A stretch of 64,000 nt of DNA from Dellaglioa algida DSM 15638 (GTDB lineage Bacteria; Bacillota; Bacilli; Lactobacillales; Lactobacillaceae): positions 243,043 through 307,042 of the forward strand of contig NZ_AZDI01000001.1 of NCBI RefSeq assembly GCF_001434695.1, written 5' to 3'. Position 1 is the first letter of the stretch, and every line of letters starts with the position of its first letter. A program made the translations under genes and the position numbers. Under the pieces are notes generated by a model. It searched no databases and was not told the DNA's origin. It saw only the letters and a list, made by a program, of their open reading frames with translations. Positions 1 to 8,532 of this stretch are shown one piece after another.

Positions 1-351
1 TTCAAACATACCCTGCGTTTGATAAAGATCAGCCGCAACCATCAGCGATTGTAGATAAGCATCTGAATCCTCATCAATTTCCGATAAATAATTGAGTGCC
101 TCATCAGATTTACCCTCGCTGATCGCAATATCTGCCAAGAAAGTCCGTAATGTGTCTTCTTCCGGATATTTTTCAAGCAATCTTTCATAGGTACGTTTTG
201 ATTGTGCTAAAAAGCCCAAACTATATAATTCTTCTGCCAAACTAAATAACGTCGCATCGTTATCTTTTCTTAACGCCTTGGCAAACTCCTTCATTGCTTC
301 GTCTATTTGACCTTCGTCCAAGTAATCTAACATAATTTCTGAATGTGTCAT
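1..351 (-). CDS. TPR-repeat protein, C-terminus beyond window
   Basis: The first 117 codons of a gene whose 3' end lies outside the window. The start is ATG at 351, preceded by AAAGGAAG about 6 nt upstream. The translation (MTHSEIMLDYLDEGQIDEAM...) consists of paired helices with alternating small and aromatic residues, as in tetratricopeptide repeats: one unit near residues 14-45, the next near 48-80, the next near 84-115. TPR proteins are protein-interaction scaffolds. A TPR gene next to hup is common in lactobacilli, but the partner is not evident here. It lies downstream of hup on the same strand but is separated from it by a strong terminator, so it probably has its own promoter. Confidence 0.75.
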   Translation of the reverse strand, partial: MTHSEIMLDYLDEGQIDEAMKEFAKALRKDNDATLFSLAEELYSLGFLAQSKRTYERLLEKYPEEDTLRTFLADIAISEGKSDEALNYLSEIDEDSDAYLQSLMVAADLYQTQGMFE

Positions 352-413
352 TAATTAACTTCCTTTCACTTCGTTGTCGAATCAATACGAATTAGTTTAA
401 TCTATCATGCACA

Positions 414-444
414 CAATAGCCAGTAATTACTTACATGACTATTG
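414..444. repeat. Unassigned inverted repeat upstream of the TPR gene
   Basis: Arms CAATAGCCA (414-422) and TGACTATTG (436-444) pair over nine bases with one G-U on the minus-strand RNA. The interior can pair further (GTAA with TTAC). There is no T-run on the minus strand after it, so it does not look like a terminator. It sits between the hup terminator and the TPR gene and could be an operator or leader hairpin. No function is assigned. Confidence 0.4.
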
Positions 445-467
445 TCTATAAAATAAATTATAGAATG

Positions 468-503
468 AAAAAGCTAGTACAAAATGAATTGTACTAGCTT
501 TTT
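468..503 (-). terminator. Rho-independent terminator after hup
   Basis: A perfect inverted repeat: AAAAAGCTAGTAC (468-480) against GTACTAGCTTTTT (491-503), extendable two more base pairs inward. The T-run faces the minus strand. It lies 8 nt after the hup stop codon. Confidence 0.9.
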
Positions 504-510
504 CTAAGTA

Positions 511-786
511 TTATTTAACTGAATCCTTTAAAGCTTTACCTGGTTTAAATGCAGGTACTTTACTTGCAGGGATTTGAATTTCTTCACCAGTTTGTGGGTT
601 ACGACCTTTACGAGCAGCGCGTTCGCGTACTTCAAAGTTACCGAAACCGATTAATTGAACTTTTTCGCCTGTAGCTAATGTGTTTTGGATTGAACCAAAT
701 ACAGCGTCAACTGCAACTGTAGCATCTTTTTTCGTCAAACCTGTTTCTTTTGCAACATTTTCGATTAATTGTGCTTTGTTTGCCAT
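511..786 (-). CDS. hup: DNA-binding protein HU
   Basis: A 91-residue histone-like protein of normal family length. It starts [20 protein letters not shown] and carries the beta-arm region with [21 protein letters not shown] near residues 46-67, the DNA-bending signature of HU/IHF proteins. HU dimers bind and bend DNA nonspecifically and compact the nucleoid. The start ATG at 786 follows a strong GGGGAGGTG site. It is a single-gene transcript bounded by its own terminator at 468-503, with a leader of about 100 nt that contains two short hairpins. Codon use is strongly biased, as expected for an abundant protein. Confidence 0.97.
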   Translation of the reverse strand: MANKAQLIENVAKETGLTKKDATVAVDAVFGSIQNTLATGEKVQLIGFGNFEVRERAARKGRNPQTGEEIQIPASKVPAFKPGKALKDSVK

Positions 787-815
787 AATGTTTCACCTCC
801 CCTAAAATGTGTCCA

Positions 816-860
816 AATATCCAAGGATATTCAGCTATTATTATTAAAATAAATAATAAT
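816..860 (-). other. Two hairpins in the hup leader
   Basis: AATATCC (816-822) pairs with GGATATT (825-831), and ATTATTATT (837-845) pairs with AATAATAAT (852-860). Both lie between the putative hup promoter and its ribosome site. They may affect message stability; no function is shown by the sequence. Confidence 0.35.
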
Positions 861-896
861 AACAGAACCAGAGATTACTCTACTAATTCTTTATTT

Positions 897-925
897 AAGA
901 TACCACACAAAACGTATTACATCAA
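897..925 (-). promoter_or_regulatory. Candidate hup promoter
   Basis: Read on the minus strand: TTGATG, a 17-nt spacer, then TATCTT. Spacing is ideal and both boxes match the sigma-A consensus partially. The start would give a leader of about 100 nt. The rest of the der-hup gap (787-984) holds only the hup leader and a weak possible terminator near 945-979. Confidence 0.4.
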
Positions 926-984
926 GGTATTTAACCCTTTTTGAAGAAAAAAAGATATAATGATAGCGTTTTATCTATCCTAAT

Positions 985-2295
985 TTATTTTCTTCTTCTT
1001 TCAATAACATGAATTGGAGTTCCTTCAAAATCAAATGACGTTCTAATCTGATTTTCTAAGAATCGTTCATATGAAAAATGCATAAGATCTGTATCGTTAA
1101 CGAACACAACAAACGTAGGTGGTTGAATGGCTACCTGCGTTGAATAGTAGATTCTTAAACGTTTACCATTATCAGTTGGCGTTGGGTTATGCGCTACGGC
1201 ATCCATAATCACATCATTTAATACTGATGACGTTATACGACGACTATGGTTCTCATTAACACGTTTGATTAATTCAGGTATCTTAGTCAAACGTTGTTGC
1301 GTAATTGCTGACACAAAGATAATAGGTGCATAACTTAGATAAGCAAATTCTTGACGGATATTAGCTTCAAAGTCAGATAATGAATGATTATCTTTTTCAA
1401 GCGTATCCCATTTATTAACGACAATAATAATACCACGGCCTGCTTCATGAGCGTAACCAGCAACACGTTTATCTTGTTCGCGAATACCTTCCTCAGCGTT
1501 TAACACGACCAAAACGACGTCTGATCGATCAATAGCACGCATGGCACGTAAAACGGAATATTTTTCAGTATTTTCGTAAACTTTTCCGCGTTTTCTAATA
1601 CCGGCAGTATCGATCATTGAGAACATATCGCCTTCGTCTGTATCAAAAGCCGTATCAATCGCGTCTCGTGTTGTTCCTTCAATGGGTGAAACAATCACTC
1701 TATTTTCTCCCAAGATAGCATTTACTAATGAAGATTTACCAACATTAGGACGGCCAATTAAACTAAATTTAATTCGACTATCATCTTCATCTGGAACATT
1801 TTCGGGAAATTTCTTTGTGATTTCATCCAATAAATCACCGACACCAAGCCCATGACTCCCAGAAACTGGGAATGGTTCGCCGAATCCTAATGAATAAAAA
1901 TCGAAAATATCTTGTCGGGATTCCGGATTATCTACTTTATTAACGGCTAAAATGACTGGTTTATCCGAACGATATAAAATTTTAGCAACTTTTTCATCGG
2001 CATCCGTTACGCCTTCTTTAACACTCACAAGAAAAACAATAACATCAGCTTCATCAATCGCAATTTGTGCTTGTTCAGTAATTTGCGTTAAGAATGGTTC
2101 ATCACCAATATCAATACCACCGGTATCAATTAGACTAAACTTCTGCGCTAACCACTCACTATGTGCATAAATACGATCTCGTGTAACACCCGGGGTATCT
2201 TCAACAATTGAAATTCGTTCCCCGGCTATTCTATTAAAAACTGTGGACTTCCCAACATTAGGACGACCAACAATTGCTACAACAGGATTTGCCAT
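985..2295 (-). CDS. der: Ribosome-assembly GTPase Der (EngA)
   Basis: A 436-residue protein with two tandem Era-like GTPase domains and a C-terminal KH-like domain, the arrangement unique to Der. Each G domain has its P-loop (GRPNVGKST at residues 10-18 and GRPNVGKSS near 180), a DTPG or DTAG switch II and an NKxD specificity motif (NKVD, NKWD). Der acts in maturation of the 50S subunit. The start ATG at 2295 has GTGAGGT upstream. It lies directly downstream of rpsA but behind a terminator (2337-2362), so expression needs its own promoter or read-through. Confidence 0.97.
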   Translation of the reverse strand: MANPVVAIVGRPNVGKSTVFNRIAGERISIVEDTPGVTRDRIYAHSEWLAQKFSLIDTGGIDIGDEPFLTQITEQAQIAIDEADVIVFLVSVKEGVTDADEKVAKILYRSDKPVILAVNKVDNPESRQDIFDFYSLGFGEPFPVSGSHGLGVGDLLDEITKKFPENVPDEDDSRIKFSLIGRPNVGKSSLVNAILGENRVIVSPIEGTTRDAIDTAFDTDEGDMFSMIDTAGIRKRGKVYENTEKYSVLRAMRAIDRSDVVLVVLNAEEGIREQDKRVAGYAHEAGRGIIIVVNKWDTLEKDNHSLSDFEANIRQEFAYLSYAPIIFVSAITQQRLTKIPELIKRVNENHSRRITSSVLNDVIMDAVAHNPTPTDNGKRLRIYYSTQVAIQPPTFVVFVNDTDLMHFSYERFLENQIRTSFDFEGTPIHVIERRRK

Positions 2296-2336
2296 AGACG
2301 GTACCTCACTTTCTGAATATCTCTTATAATAATAAA

Positions 2337-2362
2337 AACGACTGAACTACAGTTCAGTCGTT
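2337..2362 (-). terminator. Rho-independent terminator after rpsA
   Basis: AACGACTGAAC (2337-2347) pairs with GTTCAGTCGTT (2352-2362) around a 4-nt loop, followed on the minus strand by a T-run. It separates rpsA from der. Confidence 0.88.
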
Positions 2363-2381
2363 ACTTAAAATAATATTTTAA

Positions 2382-3626
2382 TTATTTGTTAGTATCTGCA
2401 TCTTCTAATGCTTTACCTAAAATATCTCCAAGTGTGAAACCAGTACTTTCTTCTGGCATACCACTCATTGTTGATTTAGGTGCTTTAGCTTTTGGTGCAG
2501 CTTTTTTAACTGTTTTTTTCTTTTCAGGTTTTTCTTCTGTTGCTGGTTTTTCTTCAAGAGCTTTAATTGATAAAGCTAAACGATGTTCTGCTGGATGCAC
2601 TTCAAGTACTTTAACTTGAACAGCTTGACCAGTTTTTAGAACTTCACCTGGCGTTGCAATATGTGTGTAAGAAATTTGTGAAATATGAACTAATCCTTCA
2701 ATTCCAGGCATAACTTCAACAAATGCACCAAATGTTGTTAAACGTTTAACAGTACCATCTAAAACATCATCTACATGAATGTCATTTTCAACATTATCCC
2801 ATGGTTGAGGTAATGTTTGTTTGATTGACAATGAGATACGGTTTTTATCTAAATCAATTGCCAATACTTTAACTTTAACTTCTTCGCCAACAGATAAAAC
2901 GTCTTCTGCTTTTGAAATACGGTTGTATGAAATTTCTGAAATATGAACAAGTCCATCAATACCACCAAGGTCAACGAATGCACCAAAGTTAGTTAAACGA
3001 GCCACTGTTCCAGTTACAACTTCACCAACAGTTAAAGTTTTGAGTGTTTCAGCTTTTTGAGCATCTCTTTGAGCTTTAACGATTGCTTTATGTGACAAGA
3101 TTAATCTATTTTCAGTTGGGTCAATTTCAATAATCTTGAAATCTAATGTTTGGTGATTGTATTTTGATAAATCTTCAACAAAACGATCATCAATCATTGA
3201 AGCAGGTACGAATCCACGTACACCGGCATCAGCAACCAATCCACCTTTAACAACTTGTGTGATTGTAGCTTCGATTGTAGCATCATCGTCAGCCAATTTT
3301 TGTAAGTCATTCCAAACTTCACGTTCAGCAATTCTTCTTTGTGATAGTAAGTAACTACCACCTTCTTTATCGCCACCGATACTTGAAATAACAACTAAAT
3401 CCATAACGTCACCAATTTTGACAACGTCTTCTGTTTCTTCGCCAGCTTTAAGTGCTAGTTCTTTTGCTGGAACGACACCTTCAACTCCGGCACCTTCAAT
3501 ACCAACAATGACTTGTTTAGCATCATCAATAGCTAAAACTTCACCTTTTATAACAGAACCAACCTTAACTTCACTCACACTATTTAGTGCTTCTAGTAAA
3601 TCATTATTTTCTTCAATATTACTCAT
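2382..3626 (-). CDS. rpsA: S1 RNA-binding domain protein (ribosomal S1-like)
   Basis: A 414-residue protein with four S1 domains, roughly residues 20-90, 105-170, 190-260 and 275-345. The third and fourth carry LTNFGAFVDLGGIDGLVHIS and TTFGAFVEVMPGIEGLVHIS. The C-terminal tail of about 70 residues is rich in Lys, Ala, Pro and Glu. Firmicute versions have four S1 domains rather than the six of Escherichia coli and are thought to bind mRNA or ribosomes. I chose ATG at 3626, 9 nt after GGAGG, over an in-frame TTG at 3632 that lies too close to the site. It follows cmk in the usual order. Confidence 0.93.
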   Translation of the reverse strand: MSNIEENNDLLEALNSVSEVKVGSVIKGEVLAIDDAKQVIVGIEGAGVEGVVPAKELALKAGEETEDVVKIGDVMDLVVISSIGGDKEGGSYLLSQRRIAEREVWNDLQKLADDDATIEATITQVVKGGLVADAGVRGFVPASMIDDRFVEDLSKYNHQTLDFKIIEIDPTENRLILSHKAIVKAQRDAQKAETLKTLTVGEVVTGTVARLTNFGAFVDLGGIDGLVHISEISYNRISKAEDVLSVGEEVKVKVLAIDLDKNRISLSIKQTLPQPWDNVENDIHVDDVLDGTVKRLTTFGAFVEVMPGIEGLVHISQISYTHIATPGEVLKTGQAVQVKVLEVHPAEHRLALSIKALEEKPATEEKPEKKKTVKKAAPKAKAPKSTMSGMPEESTGFTLGDILGKALEDADTNK

Positions 3627-3724
3627 GGACAATGTCCTCCTTAGCGAATAAACTCTATTTATTATTTTAGCTGAAATGAAGAGTAATTACTAGTACTAAT
3701 ACTCATTTTTCATATTTTATTTTA

Positions 3725-4390
3725 TTATTTGTTAATTATTTCCATAATTTTCTGTACAACGCCTTCAATATTCATTGAAGTTGTATCTACAAGTATAGCA
3801 TCTTTTGCCTGTACAAGTGGGGAAATTTCACGTGTAGAATCTTTTCTATCCCGTTCGGCAATTTCTAACTCTAAAATATCGAGCGCCGTATCAATACCTT
3901 TAATTTGGTTTTCTTTGAAGCGACGAAGTGCACGTTCTTTAACACTAGCGACTAAAAAAATCTTAATCTCAGCATTTGGCAGTACCGTCGTACCAATATC
4001 ACGGCCGTCCATAACAATTGAACCCGCATCAGCAATTTCTTGTTGACGTTTTACTAATTCCTGACGGACGCCTTCTTGAGCAGCAACCGTTGAGACATTA
4101 TTAGTTACTTCTGGTTGACGAATAGCCTGCGTGATATCTTGATCATTTATAAAAACTAATTGTTCTGGAACGGCTGGTTTAAATGAAATTGTCGTCTTTT
4201 TTAATAAGTTAACTAACTCATTATCATCATCTAACGAGATATTTTTTGCCATCGCTTCAAAAGTGATTGCTCGATACATTGCGCCTGTATCACAATAAAC
4301 ATAGTTTAATTTTTTTGCAACCAACTTGGCAACAGTACTCTTACCTGCCGATGCCGGCCCGTCTATCGCAATTTGGATATGTTCTTTCAT
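3725..4390 (-). CDS. cmk: Cytidylate kinase
   Basis: A 221-residue (d)CMP kinase that phosphorylates CMP and dCMP with ATP for nucleotide synthesis. The N-terminus has [13 protein letters not shown] (P-loop, residues 7-19), then [12 protein letters not shown], a substrate-site signature of this family, and [18 protein letters not shown] near residues 130-147. Length is normal. The start ATG at 4390 has GGAGG upstream. A terminator for the preceding LysM gene ends just before this ribosome site, so cmk may be transcribed separately or by read-through. rpsA follows on the same strand. Confidence 0.97.
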   Translation of the reverse strand: MKEHIQIAIDGPASAGKSTVAKLVAKKLNYVYCDTGAMYRAITFEAMAKNISLDDDNELVNLLKKTTISFKPAVPEQLVFINDQDITQAIRQPEVTNNVSTVAAQEGVRQELVKRQQEIADAGSIVMDGRDIGTTVLPNAEIKIFLVASVKERALRRFKENQIKGIDTALDILELEIAERDRKDSTREISPLVQAKDAILVDTTSMNIEGVVQKIMEIINK

Positions 4391-4413
4391 CTGTTGATTC
4401 CTCCATAAAAATA

Positions 4414-4434
4414 GGATTGATTAGATATCAATCC
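4414..4434 (-). terminator. Possible terminator after the LysM gene
   Basis: GGATTGAT (4414-4421) pairs with ATCAATCC (4427-4434) around a 5-nt loop, with TATTTTTA following on the minus strand. The stem is short and AT-rich, so termination may be partial. Confidence 0.6.
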
Positions 4435-4442
4435 CATATGTA

Positions 4443-5054
4443 TTATTTAACTCTTATTTGTTGTCCTGCACTAATTGCCGAACTAGCAGTTAATCCCGGA
4501 TTCAATTCCAAAAGTTGATCTATACTCAAGCCGTTATTTACCGCAATACGATAAATACCTTGTCCCGCTTCAACGGTTACACTCGAATTTGATGATGAAC
4601 TAGATGCACTTTCAGAACTTGACGAAGCACTAGATGCAGATTCAGAACTTACTTTTGATTTCGATTCTGATTCCGCCTTAGCCTTCGACTCTGAATCCGA
4701 TTTTGCTTTAGCTTTCGATTCAGAACTTGCTTTTACTTTAGATTCTGATTCCGCTTTAACTTTTGATTCAGAACTTGCCGTATCATCCGTCTTAGCTACA
4801 GTCTTTTTACTTGAAGAGCTTTCGCTTGTTGCGACATCTTCTGGCTGATATACCTTGTTACTTTCAACAATATAAAAACCAATTGTTCCAACAATAATGG
4901 CTACAAAAACAACTAATAATCCTGTGGTCAATAACGAACTATTCTTACTCTTACGTCTGTTTGCTGATCGAGAATAATTCCCATTGTCATCCCTATCATC
5001 TTCAAACGATTTTTCCCACGGCTTTTTCTCTGAATTATCTTTTTTATCACTCAA
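4443..5054 (-). CDS. Membrane-anchored LysM protein (YpbE-like)
   Basis: A 203-residue protein. A charged N-terminus of about 40 residues precedes one membrane segment (SSLLTTGLLVVFVAIIVGTIGFYI reads as about 24 hydrophobic residues near 40-63). A low-complexity linker rich in Ser, Glu, Lys and Ala with repeated SESKAKA-like units follows, and then a C-terminal LysM domain (IYRIAVNNGLSIDQLLELNP). LysM binds peptidoglycan, so the protein likely spans the membrane and touches the wall. The start is taken as TTG at 5054, placed 9 nt after AGGAGG; the upstream in-frame ATG lacks such a site. The order YpbB, RecS-like, LysM matches Bacillus subtilis ypbB-recS-ypbE. Confidence 0.82.
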   Translation of the reverse strand: MSDKKDNSEKKPWEKSFEDDRDDNGNYSRSANRRKSKNSSLLTTGLLVVFVAIIVGTIGFYIVESNKVYQPEDVATSESSSSKKTVAKTDDTASSESKVKAESESKVKASSESKAKAKSDSESKAKAESESKSKVSSESASSASSSSESASSSSSNSSVTVEAGQGIYRIAVNNGLSIDQLLELNPGLTASSAISAGQQIRVK

Positions 5055-5112
5055 TTTTTCAATCCTCCTAAAAACAATTACCATTATTTTACCATAACAA
5101 TCCAAATTATTC

Positions 5113-6564
5113 TCAGGATTTTTGAAATAATTTTGTCATAATTGTTTCTGACGATTGAATTAATCGTTTTTCATCGGTTACGTTTCTCCTTTTTTCCAGG
5201 CCAATTACCTCAAGTGTCTTTTCAGTAAAAACGACTGAACAACAGCTTTTATCGTGTTGTACTACTTTTGATTCACCAAAATGTCTTAAAATTTCTTGTT
5301 TTCGGCACTGATTGGAATCAATAAATGCCATCATGCTTTGTAACCCAATCTCTTTTTCGATTTTTCTTTGTCTGAATAGCGCTTGTACCTGATCAACTGT
5401 GTCATGCTTCTCATAATAATAATCTAGCAGCTTACCTTTTTCTTCACCGAGTCCAACTAATTCTGCATGTTTTTTAAAATATAGCTTAATAAAATCAGCA
5501 TCCGGAATCGTTAAATCGATTAATCTCCTCTGTAAGAACAAATCGTTTACTTGAGAGAATACTATTGCAATACTTTGTTGCCCATCCCGACCAGCTCGAC
5601 CAAATTCCTGCACGTAGCTTTCAAAATTAGCGGGCATATGGTAATGAATGACATAGCGAATATCCTTCTTATTGATTCCCATGCCGAAAGCACTCGTCGC
5701 ACAGATAACATCAATTTGATTCATCATAAATTGTTGTTGCACTATGTACCTTGCCGTATCAGTTAAATCAGCATGATACGGTTCAGACTTCAGTTTCGTA
5801 TGCTGGTTTATTAACTCCGAGATTTCATTTGCTTTTTTCTTACTCGAGAAATAAATAATCCCAACGCCATCCAACTTGTTTAACAATCCTAATAATTGTT
5901 CATTTTTTTCAAATTCATCATTTACTTTTATCGTGCTCAAAAAAATATTTTCCCGATTAACTGATCTAATAATTTTATTAAAAGAACGATTTGGCATTAT
6001 TAATTGTGCGACAATATCATCTTGAATTCTTGGTGTTGCCGTTGCCGTTAAAGCCAAGATAAGTGGTTCACCAAGTTCAGCAATGACATTATTTAAGTTT
6101 AAATAATCGGGTCTAAAATCGGGTCCCCAAGTTGAAATACAATGTGCCTCATCAACAACAAACAAGGATACGTTAATGCTTTTTAATGCATTGGTAACCT
6201 CAACCTGACTCAACATTTCGGGAGATAGGTAGATAAATTTGTAAGCATTAATATTTTTTAATACATATTTTTTTTCAGAATAACTTAATAATGATGTTAA
6301 GCCAATCGCTACGCCATTTCCACGAAAATTAAATTGGCTAACTTGATCTTGAATTAATGATAATAACGGTGAAACAATAAGCGTTGTTCCATTCATAAGA
6401 TAACCGGCCAATTGGTAACATAGCGATTTCCCAGTCCCTGTAGGTAGTACTGAAAGCGTATCATGTCCTGACAAAACGGTTTTAATTGTCTCTTCTTGCC
6501 CCGACATAAATGACTCAAACCCAAAATATTCCGACAATTTTTCTTTTAAATTTATTGTTGTCAT
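5113..6564 (-). CDS. RecQ-family ATP-dependent DNA helicase (RecS-like)
   Basis: A 483-residue 3'-5' DNA helicase of the short RecQ type. The Walker A motif is PTGTGKSLCYQ near residues 40-50, the DEAH box is VVDEAHCISTWG, and motif VI reads QEFGRAGRDGQ. A zinc-binding-like segment follows (C-R-K-Q-E-I-L-R-H-F-G-E, then CC), and there is no HRDC domain, as in RecS of Bacillus rather than full-length RecQ. Role: recombinational repair. The start ATG at 6564 overlaps the stop of the upstream HTH gene by ATGA, which implies translational coupling. Confidence 0.92.
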   Translation of the reverse strand: MTTINLKEKLSEYFGFESFMSGQEETIKTVLSGHDTLSVLPTGTGKSLCYQLAGYLMNGTTLIVSPLLSLIQDQVSQFNFRGNGVAIGLTSLLSYSEKKYVLKNINAYKFIYLSPEMLSQVEVTNALKSINVSLFVVDEAHCISTWGPDFRPDYLNLNNVIAELGEPLILALTATATPRIQDDIVAQLIMPNRSFNKIIRSVNRENIFLSTIKVNDEFEKNEQLLGLLNKLDGVGIIYFSSKKKANEISELINQHTKLKSEPYHADLTDTARYIVQQQFMMNQIDVICATSAFGMGINKKDIRYVIHYHMPANFESYVQEFGRAGRDGQQSIAIVFSQVNDLFLQRRLIDLTIPDADFIKLYFKKHAELVGLGEEKGKLLDYYYEKHDTVDQVQALFRQRKIEKEIGLQSMMAFIDSNQCRKQEILRHFGESKVVQHDKSCCSVVFTEKTLEVIGLEKRRNVTDEKRLIQSSETIMTKLFQKS

Positions 6565-7586
6565 CCGTTTTTACTCCTATAAATTTGATACAGGCGATAA
6601 TCAAAAAAATCAATTTCCGGTATTTTTTCTTGTATTTCCTGAAAAGAATATTGATCAATATTTCCGCCAATTATCTTCGTTAAAATACCAACTAACTCGC
6701 TAGTCAAAAATAGTTGGTAAGGAAATTTGTCATCAAACATTGCTAGTTCAAGTAAATGTTCGTTTATTGTACTTTTCTTTAATTGTCTTTTTCTAGCAAT
6801 ATTGTTAACGGACAAACCTGCATTTATAAACTTCATCGTATCTTGCGCGCTTTCGGAAATGATTCCTTTGTTTCGAATTAACTGAACCAATTCTTTAAAC
6901 ACACTTTGTTCTTGTTGTTCTATCCAACTCGCAAAATAATTCATTGTATCACGATATATTAAGTCGGTCTCTATTTCTGAAAGGGTCAACTCAATTGCTA
7001 ACTGTTTATTAGTTAATCCATTAAGTTGGTGTCCAATCAATTTATTCATAAAAATTAATTCTGCGTTTGTATCCAGTTCTTTGATAAAGAGTTCTAATTC
7101 TGAATGGACTTGGCTTACTAATTTCTCCTTAACATTATTAGAAAGCCATCTCTTAATATTAAATTTAGTTAACTCAGATGTCATTATGGGATAGTAATGT
7201 CGATTAGTAAAACTGAGCTCAGATATAACTTGAATAGCTAAAGTAAGCGTCTCTGACCACTCATTCAATCTATATTGGTTCATTAACTTAGGATATTTAA
7301 CTTGATATAGGCTTTTTTTTAATTTCTTTTTCCGTTCTAATCCTAAACTGGTCAGCTTAACTCCTACCTCATTCTCATCAAGTAATTTATTTTTTTGTAA
7401 TTTAACAATATTTTCCCGAAATAGCATATTCGAAAATTGAGGATCCATTCCAAAGTAGTCTAGTAAATTGTAACGCATACCCCAGTATATATTTGAAACT
7501 GTATTTCGTCCTATGATAATACTATACACAACGTTAGGACGGCGAGGATCCTCTTGAAACATTTGCAAAATATAATCTTCAATCAT
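6561..7586 (-). CDS. Helix-turn-helix protein, YpbB-like
   Basis: A 341-residue protein without enzymatic motifs that I can see. Near residues 255-290 there is a helix-turn-helix-like stretch (GLSVNNIARKRQLKKSTINE), the C-terminal HTH expected of YpbB-family proteins. It overlaps the helicase start by four bases. This YpbB-RecS pairing is conserved across Firmicutes and suggests a shared DNA-related task, but the biochemical role is not established. The start ATG at 7586 has AAAAGGA about 10 nt upstream. It lies just after the ribU terminator. Confidence 0.8.
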   Translation of the reverse strand: MIEDYILQMFQEDPRRPNVVYSIIIGRNTVSNIYWGMRYNLLDYFGMDPQFSNMLFRENIVKLQKNKLLDENEVGVKLTSLGLERKKKLKKSLYQVKYPKLMNQYRLNEWSETLTLAIQVISELSFTNRHYYPIMTSELTKFNIKRWLSNNVKEKLVSQVHSELELFIKELDTNAELIFMNKLIGHQLNGLTNKQLAIELTLSEIETDLIYRDTMNYFASWIEQQEQSVFKELVQLIRNKGIISESAQDTMKFINAGLSVNNIARKRQLKKSTINEHLLELAMFDDKFPYQLFLTSELVGILTKIIGGNIDQYSFQEIQEKIPEIDFFDYRLYQIYRSKNG

Positions 7587-7608
7587 AAATTATCATCCTT
7601 TTAAAACA

Positions 7609-7645
7609 AAATAGGGAAGAATCCTTTAAGAATTCTCCCCTATTA
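7609..7645 (-). terminator. Rho-independent terminator after ribU
   Basis: Arms AATAGGGAAGAATCC (7610-7624) and the near-complementary GAATTCTCCCCTATT region ending near 7644 form a long stem with G-U pairs. TTTTGTTTT follows on the minus strand. Confidence 0.82.
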
Positions 7646-7647
7646 TA

Positions 7648-8238
7648 CTATATTTTTTTATACTTTTTATTATTCAGTTGAACCCAACTATACATTCTGC
7701 GGTACAGGACACTAAATACCCCAACAACTAAAATGCCCTTTATAATATTAAAAGGAATGACGCCGATAACAACATACTTCGATACTGACATACCGATATC
7801 CATACCAATAACATTTAAGTACACCGGTAAGATGACAAAATAATTCGCAATAGACAACAACACGGTCAGCACTAGCGTACTTGTTAAAATGGCCAATATA
7901 CTCTTCCAAATTGTGGGTTTAATACCACTACCACCTTTAAGAATATAATAAGCTGGAAATGAAACTGCCATTGATGCTAAGAAATTAGTTCCAACACCTA
8001 TCAAACTGGCAATATCCGTCCCGGTCGAAACAAGATACAATAAAGACCGGACTATAGCTACCATTACGCCACCCAATGGACCCAAGATGAAGAATCCAAT
8101 TAAAATAGGCAAATCGCTAAAATCTATTTTTAAATACGGGATCAGCGGTATTACCGGGAAAGATAAAAACATTAATACGTACGAGATAGCGGCTAAAAAC
8201 GCCGTAATCACAACTCTGAAAATTGGTGAACGATTCAT
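7648..8238 (-). CDS. ribU: Riboflavin ECF transporter substrate-binding subunit RibU
   Basis: A 196-residue polytopic membrane protein with about six hydrophobic segments and the features of ECF S components (LAAISYVLMFLSFPVIPL, FSDLPILIGFFILGPLGG, N and P in loops). RibU captures riboflavin and works with the shared EcfT/EcfA module, which is not in this window. The assignment is supported by the FMN riboswitch directly upstream. The start ATG at 8238 follows AGGAGG. It is a single-gene transcript with promoter 8504-8532 and terminator 7609-7645. Confidence 0.95.
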   Translation of the reverse strand: MNRSPIFRVVITAFLAAISYVLMFLSFPVIPLIPYLKIDFSDLPILIGFFILGPLGGVMVAIVRSLLYLVSTGTDIASLIGVGTNFLASMAVSFPAYYILKGGSGIKPTIWKSILAILTSTLVLTVLLSIANYFVILPVYLNVIGMDIGMSVSKYVVIGVIPFNIIKGILVVGVFSVLYRRMYSWVQLNNKKYKKI

Positions 8239-8293
8239 ACTAGAAAACCTCCTGGAAGGCCATCTTCAATGAAGAACCCTTTAAATAAATAAA

Positions 8294-8335
8294 AAATGAA
8301 CGCCATTAATCAATGAAGATTAACAGAGTTCATTT
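8294..8335 (-). terminator. Riboswitch-controlled terminator before ribU
   Basis: AAATGAAC (8294-8301) pairs with GTTCATTT (8328-8335), with an inner GTTAATC/GATTAAT stem and six T on the minus strand. Its place between the FMN aptamer and the ribU start marks it as the expression platform: FMN binding would favour this terminator. Confidence 0.85.
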
Positions 8336-8359
8336 GAAATTACTTACTCAAATAAGCCC

Positions 8360-8480
8360 TATCTTCTTTATCCAGACTTTAACTGTCGATACTGGAATTT
8401 CACCAGTCCAGCCACATATGTAATGTAGGTCGCGGACTATCACCGCCGGTCGGGAATTTCACCCTGCCCCTGAAGACGAA
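8360..8480 (-). ncRNA. FMN riboswitch (RFN element)
   Basis: Read on the minus strand, the element begins TCTTCAGGGGCAGGGTGAAA and contains CCCGACCGGCGGT and GTCCGCGACC. It then has CTGGTGAAATTCCAG and ends in GTCTGGATAAAGAAGA. These are the conserved blocks of the six-stem FMN aptamer. It controls ribU by transcription termination (stem at 8294-8335), giving uptake when FMN is low. Confidence 0.97.
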
Positions 8481-8503
8481 CCAAATATTTTATTACGTTA
8501 TAG

Positions 8504-8532
8504 AATATAACATATGATAAAAAGAGTTACAA
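8504..8532 (-). promoter_or_regulatory. Candidate ribU promoter
   Basis: Minus strand: TTGTAA, 17 nt, TATATT, with a TG one base upstream of the -10 box. Transcription would start a few bases before the riboswitch. It abuts the rluB stop codon, so ribU is probably a separate transcript. Confidence 0.6.

Noticed and set aside
945-979. Terminator after der
   Set aside because: GATAG/CTATC is only 5 bp with a distant T-run; too weak to list as a feature.
4590-4800. Repeats in the LysM gene as a CRISPR-like array
   Set aside because: They are imperfect, in frame and code for a low-complexity linker; there are no spacers.
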